DNA from: an uncultured Clostridia bacterium
GTDB taxonomy: Bacteria; Bacillota; Clostridia; Oscillospirales; Ruminococcaceae
DNA length: 9,291 nt
Assembly: GCA_938014915.1 (NCBI GenBank)
Contig: CALLQQ010000003.1
Coordinates: 1 to 9,291, forward strand
Direction of reading: 5' to 3'
Under the pieces are notes generated by a model. It saw only the letters and a program-made list of their open reading frames with translations. It did not search any database and was not told where the DNA came from. Position numbers and translations under genes: made by a program. Of the stretch, positions 7,249 through 9,291 are shown piece after piece (position 1 is the first letter of the stretch; the number at the start of each line of letters is the position of its first letter).

Positions 7249-7311
7249 CATACTAGCTTATCACACTCGCCAATCCATAATACCAACAATCGGTCAATTT
7301 GAGTAGACACT

Positions 7312-7533
7312 CTACTTAAATATAGCTACCAAATCAATCCAGCTATCATCTACCTTGAAATATAGCCCATGGTCAACTTCTACATAATGGTGGCTCGTAA
7401 AATTTGTATCTGTAGAGGGGCTATAACTCTTTTCCCCGTTCTTGAGATCTATAGAAAAACTTTGATTGCCTTGATGGTAGTCTACAATAGAAATATTTAT
7501 CTTTTTATTTTTTCTTAATAGTAGTCTTTGCAA
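7312..7533 (-). CDS. Hypothetical 73-residue protein with TTG start (possibly a remnant)
   Basis: This open frame of 73 residues starts at a TTG 9 nt after the stop of the zinc-ribbon gene. No clear ribosome site precedes it (the sequence is GTGGTAAAAGTCCTTC), and the frame contains no ATG or GTG start, so translation would need coupling to the upstream gene. The first dozen residues are Lys/Arg-rich and low in complexity. The remainder (from about NISIVDYHQG to the end LVAIFK) looks like a genuine beta-rich domain with many Asp, Ser and Tyr residues. It has no signal peptide or membrane helix and I do not recognise a family. It may be a real small protein, or the C-terminal remnant of a larger gene. 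A 6-bp inverted repeat (AGTAGA/TCTACT, 7302-7316) overlaps its stop. Confidence 0.45.
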   Translation of the reverse strand: MQRLLLRKNKKINISIVDYHQGNQSFSIDLKNGEKSYSPSTDTNFTSHHYVEVDHGLYFKVDDSWIDLVAIFK

Positions 7534-7542
7534 GAAGGACTT

Positions 7543-7728
7543 TTACCACTCATTTTCACAATTATTACAATGATATTCTGGAGTATACTCTGTATAAATA
7601 AGGCAACCACCTAGTTTGACCTTGCCTGCGGCTTCAAGCATAATCCCTTCCCTACTAGGATAGCCATATAAAATTTTAACAGAATCTTCAGATCCACATT
7701 TTGGACAAATCTTATAATTATTAGCCAT
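7543..7728 (-). CDS. Small zinc-ribbon protein (61 aa)
   Basis: This 61-residue protein has CPKCG at the N-terminus (C8, C11) and a C-terminal CNNC (C54, C57), forming a likely four-cysteine zinc ribbon; a fifth Cys (C42) sits in a conserved-looking LGGC segment. Between the knuckles lies YGYPSREGIMLEAAGKVKLGG. Small proteins of this shape, ending in a Cys pair plus a short acidic/Trp tail, are common uncharacterised proteins in Bacillota. The function is unknown; RNA, DNA or protein binding is possible. The ATG has a G-rich ribosome site, AGGGGGG (7734-7740), with 5-nt spacing. It is the first gene of the minus-strand run leading to fra. Confidence 0.82.
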   Translation of the reverse strand: MANNYKICPKCGSEDSVKILYGYPSREGIMLEAAGKVKLGGCLIYTEYTPEYHCNNCENEW

Positions 7729-7774
7729 CCAATCCCCCCTAATATCTGTTGCTTATGGTATCTCTGAATATAAT

Positions 7775-7802
7775 TTTATAGTGTTTCTATTTGAGTAGTG
7801 AA
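7775..7802 (-). promoter_or_regulatory. Possible promoter for the zinc-ribbon gene
   Basis: On the minus strand TTCACT (7802-7797), a 16-bp spacer and TATAAA (7780-7775) lie about 45 nt upstream of the ATG. The -35 has two mismatches and the -10 one mismatch to the sigma-A consensus, so this is plausible but not strong. Confidence 0.35.
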
Positions 7803-8311
7803 TCCTTTTAATTGATATTGCAAACACCTCTAACCGCAATTTTCCATTTATCACTCTTAAAGTCCATGACTAACCATCTTACTTGCATTTAATTCATATG
7901 GCGATTAGTCTAATTGCAGCTTTTTACTTGCTTTTATTGCTACAGTAATTTTGCATATACAACGCCGTGTTTACAGTACATTATTCATTCAGTCCTGCAT
8001 TTTCAGGATTTTAGATATATTCTTATAATGAGTATTTCCATGTTTAGAACGCGTTTGAGTAAAGTTAAAAGTTCCACTTCATATAAGTATTATACGCTAA
8101 AACAAAAAAAGCGCAAGATTATTTGATAATATATGTTGCCCTACAATTGAAAAAACGGCATAAAACAAGTAAATACAGGCGTTAATAAGCGGAGATTAAA
8201 ATGAGCAAAACTTAGATGCTATGGTTTTTACAGTCGTTCCCCTTGGACAGGGTTTTAAGAAATGATGGTGTTAATACTGGTAGTGTATGTGATGAGAGAG
8301 GAATATTGGTG
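7803..8311. other. Intergenic stretch with no supported gene
   Basis: About 510 AT-rich bases hold no convincing gene on either strand. The longest open frame (7914-8126 plus, TTG start) has no ribosome site and a composition unlike a protein. Two things stand out: a promoter-like pair on the minus strand at 8089-8116, and a ribosome site followed by a four-codon ORF at 8201. No transposase fragment, tRNA or riboswitch fold was recognised. Confidence 0.5.
8089..8116 (-). promoter_or_regulatory. Promoter-like element, minus strand, without an obvious gene
   Basis: On the minus strand TTGCGC (8116-8111), a 16-bp spacer and a perfect TATAAT (8094-8089) are present. Transcription would run through about 350 nt of unexplained sequence before reaching the zinc-ribbon gene, either as a long leader or as a separate small RNA. 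The -35 matches only half of the consensus and the region is AT-rich, so chance is possible. Confidence 0.3.
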
Positions 8312-8317
8312 TTGTGA
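8201..8317 (+). pseudogene. Interrupted mini-ORF with ribosome site (possible gene relic)
   Basis: GCGGAG lies 6 nt before an ATG at 8201, but the frame stops after four codons (MSKT, TAG at 8213-8215). The same frame resumes immediately with ATG at 8216 and runs 33 codons to TGA at 8315-8317, including RNDGVNTGSVCDERG, which reads like protein sequence. This could be the decayed start of a gene, a leader ORF for the gene at 8390, or coincidence. I recognise no family. Confidence 0.2.
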
Positions 8318-8339
8318 TATTAAGACAATATGTTACAAT
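8312..8339 (+). promoter_or_regulatory. Probable promoter of the HEPN-like gene
   Basis: TTGTGA (8312-8317), a 16-bp spacer and TACAAT (8334-8339) are present, with a TG one base upstream of the -10 (TGTTACAAT, an extended -10). It lies about 50 nt before the ATG at 8390, in the correct direction, and is the best candidate in the upstream region. Confidence 0.5.
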
Positions 8340-8389
8340 ATAGATGGCAACTACAATTGTTGTTAATATTATTAAAGTGGTGATATGTA

Positions 8390-9238
8390 ATGGAAAGTAG
8401 AATTTACGATGCCTTCGAAATCCCACCTGAATCTGAATGGGATAAGCATCTAGAGTCGGAACTATTTAAAAAGATGTCTATTGATTCAAATCAATTTGAC
8501 ATAGGTGATTATGATTTGGATGAGTTTGCCTTTGAAGGGGGTGTTAAAAGTTGCATTAATCAACATAACGAAAAAGTGGGTACATTGATTGTTTCTTATA
8601 TACTATGCAGGCATTACTATGATAAAGGAATCCCCGATGACCCCTGGTATGAATCTCCAGGCAAAGATGGCCAATCTATAGAATATATGCCGAACTTTAC
8701 CTCTCAAGATTTGCTAGTAAGGTATTGGTTCTCATATTTTTATGAATATGTATATTTTAAGATATTCTCCATTTGGGATTCAATATATGTTTTTATCAAC
8801 GATTATTATCAGATGGGGCATGAACAAAAATCAGGGTTTAACCGCAAAGTAACAGAATCGCTTAAGGAGCACCGCTCCGATATATGTGACCTTTTTACGA
8901 ATATTTCAAAAGAGTATCTGTATAAAGAAGCAAATAAGTATAGAAACAGAATAATACACGGCACCTCATTGAACGGGGTCACATCTGGTTTTCAAATGAA
9001 GAAAAATTATAAAGGAAAAATGCCCGTTATGAATAAAGAGGGACAATATGAAATTAATGAAGGTAAAATAAAAATGGAAGAAAGGAATGTAACGTTTAAG
9101 TTATCCGACAATCTTGGAGAATATATAAAATGCGAAACCATTATGAATAACATTGATCAGTTTTGCATCTTTACAGGCGACAAAATAGAAGAAGTTATTA
9201 ATTTAATTAAAAAGGATAAGTACAAGATTAGAGCTTAA
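8390..9238 (+). CDS. Probable HEPN-domain protein (Cthe_2314-like), R-x4-H motif
   Basis: This 282-residue soluble protein has no signal peptide. The central helical region (about residues 105-195) contains an aromatic helix with SIWDSIYVFIND (127-138) and then R185-N-R-I-I-H190. That R-x4-H motif near the end of the last helix is the hallmark of HEPN domains, which in toxins and phage-defence proteins often form metal-independent RNase sites. The overall pattern resembles the Cthe_2314-like HEPN family, recalled from memory and not searched. The N-terminal 100 residues are acidic and unassigned. The C-terminal 85 residues are Lys-rich and may bind nucleic acid. The ribosome site is GGTGAT, 5 nt before the ATG. 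It is a single-gene unit with its own promoter and terminator, and no antitoxin-like partner is adjacent in the window. Confidence 0.7.
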   Translation: MESRIYDAFEIPPESEWDKHLESELFKKMSIDSNQFDIGDYDLDEFAFEGGVKSCINQHNEKVGTLIVSYILCRHYYDKGIPDDPWYESPGKDGQSIEYMPNFTSQDLLVRYWFSYFYEYVYFKIFSIWDSIYVFINDYYQMGHEQKSGFNRKVTESLKEHRSDICDLFTNISKEYLYKEANKYRNRIIHGTSLNGVTSGFQMKKNYKGKMPVMNKEGQYEINEGKIKMEERNVTFKLSDNLGEYIKCETIMNNIDQFCIFTGDKIEEVINLIKKDKYKIRA

Positions 9239-9244
9239 TAATTC

Positions 9245-9277
9245 AAAGGCATCTACCAAATTGGTAGATGCCTTTTT
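9245..9277 (+). terminator. Strong intrinsic terminator after the HEPN-like gene
   Basis: The arms 9245-9257 (AAAGGCATCTACC) and 9263-9275 are exact complements over 13 bp with a 5-nt loop, which can shrink to 1 nt if the inner AA/TT pairs form. The stem ends in a T5 run (9273-9277). It begins 6 nt after the TAA, closing the transcript. Confidence 0.9.
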
Positions 9278-9291
9278 CATGCTAGGTTTTG

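Noticed and set aside
7302..7316. AGTAGA-CAC-TCTACT hairpin at the end of the 73-residue ORF as a terminator
   Set aside because: Six weak base pairs with no U tract on the minus strand; it overlaps the stop codon and is probably incidental.
7993..8012. TCCTG/CAGGA hairpin followed by TTTT as a terminator
   Set aside because: A stem of only 5 bp with a short T run, and no gene ends just upstream.
7914..8126. 70-residue plus-strand ORF in the intergenic region
   Set aside because: TTG start without a ribosome site, an aromatic/Ser-rich sequence with no domain, and a Lys-rich end from an A tract; probably random open frame.

Overview
The window looks like chromosome of an AT-rich low-GC Gram-positive (Bacillota, most likely Bacillales). 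The grounds are strong AGGAGG-type ribosome sites, sigma-A-like promoters, and close Bacillus-type families: a frataxin-like Fra/YdhG, a DUF1848 protein, and a MarR-controlled heterodimeric multidrug ABC exporter. I cannot name the genus.

Layout. Positions 3-125 hold the last 40 codons of a plus-strand gene that starts outside the window. Two bidirectional-looking terminator hairpins (143-185, 204-239) separate it from a convergent minus-strand operon at 358-4410. That operon is transcribed marR-type regulator, then a 574-residue ABC half-transporter, then a 631-residue ABC half-transporter. The genes are 4 nt apart and then overlap by 1 nt. The operon has a clear promoter (TTGACA-17-TATTAT) with a perfect palindrome, GTTAGGTACCTAAC, over the likely transcription start, which suggests autorepression by the MarR protein. 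The two ABC proteins carry complementary defects and should form a heterodimer with one consensus and one degenerate ATP site.

From 4581 to 7728 there is a second minus-strand run. In transcription order it contains a 61-residue zinc-ribbon protein, a doubtful 73-residue ORF with a TTG start, a frataxin-like iron chaperone, a cytoplasmic beta-lactamase-fold serine hydrolase and a DUF1848 protein. It ends at a terminator-like hairpin (4581-4623). I see no strong terminator inside this run, but the 107-136 nt gaps and unrelated functions make a single functional operon uncertain. The Fra and DUF1848 starts are better placed downstream of the longest-ORF starts, because only the internal ATGs have ribosome sites.

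Positions 7729-8389 are largely non-coding: promoter-like motifs on both strands and a tiny interrupted ORF with a ribosome site. On the plus strand, 8390-9238 encodes a 282-residue protein with an R-x4-H motif, probably a HEPN-domain (Cthe_2314-like) protein, closed by a strong terminator (9245-9277).

I found no CRISPR array, tRNA, rRNA or complete mobile element. I see no convincing multi-gene novel system. The least understood genes are the DUF1848 protein with a C-terminal CX3CX2C motif and the solitary HEPN protein.
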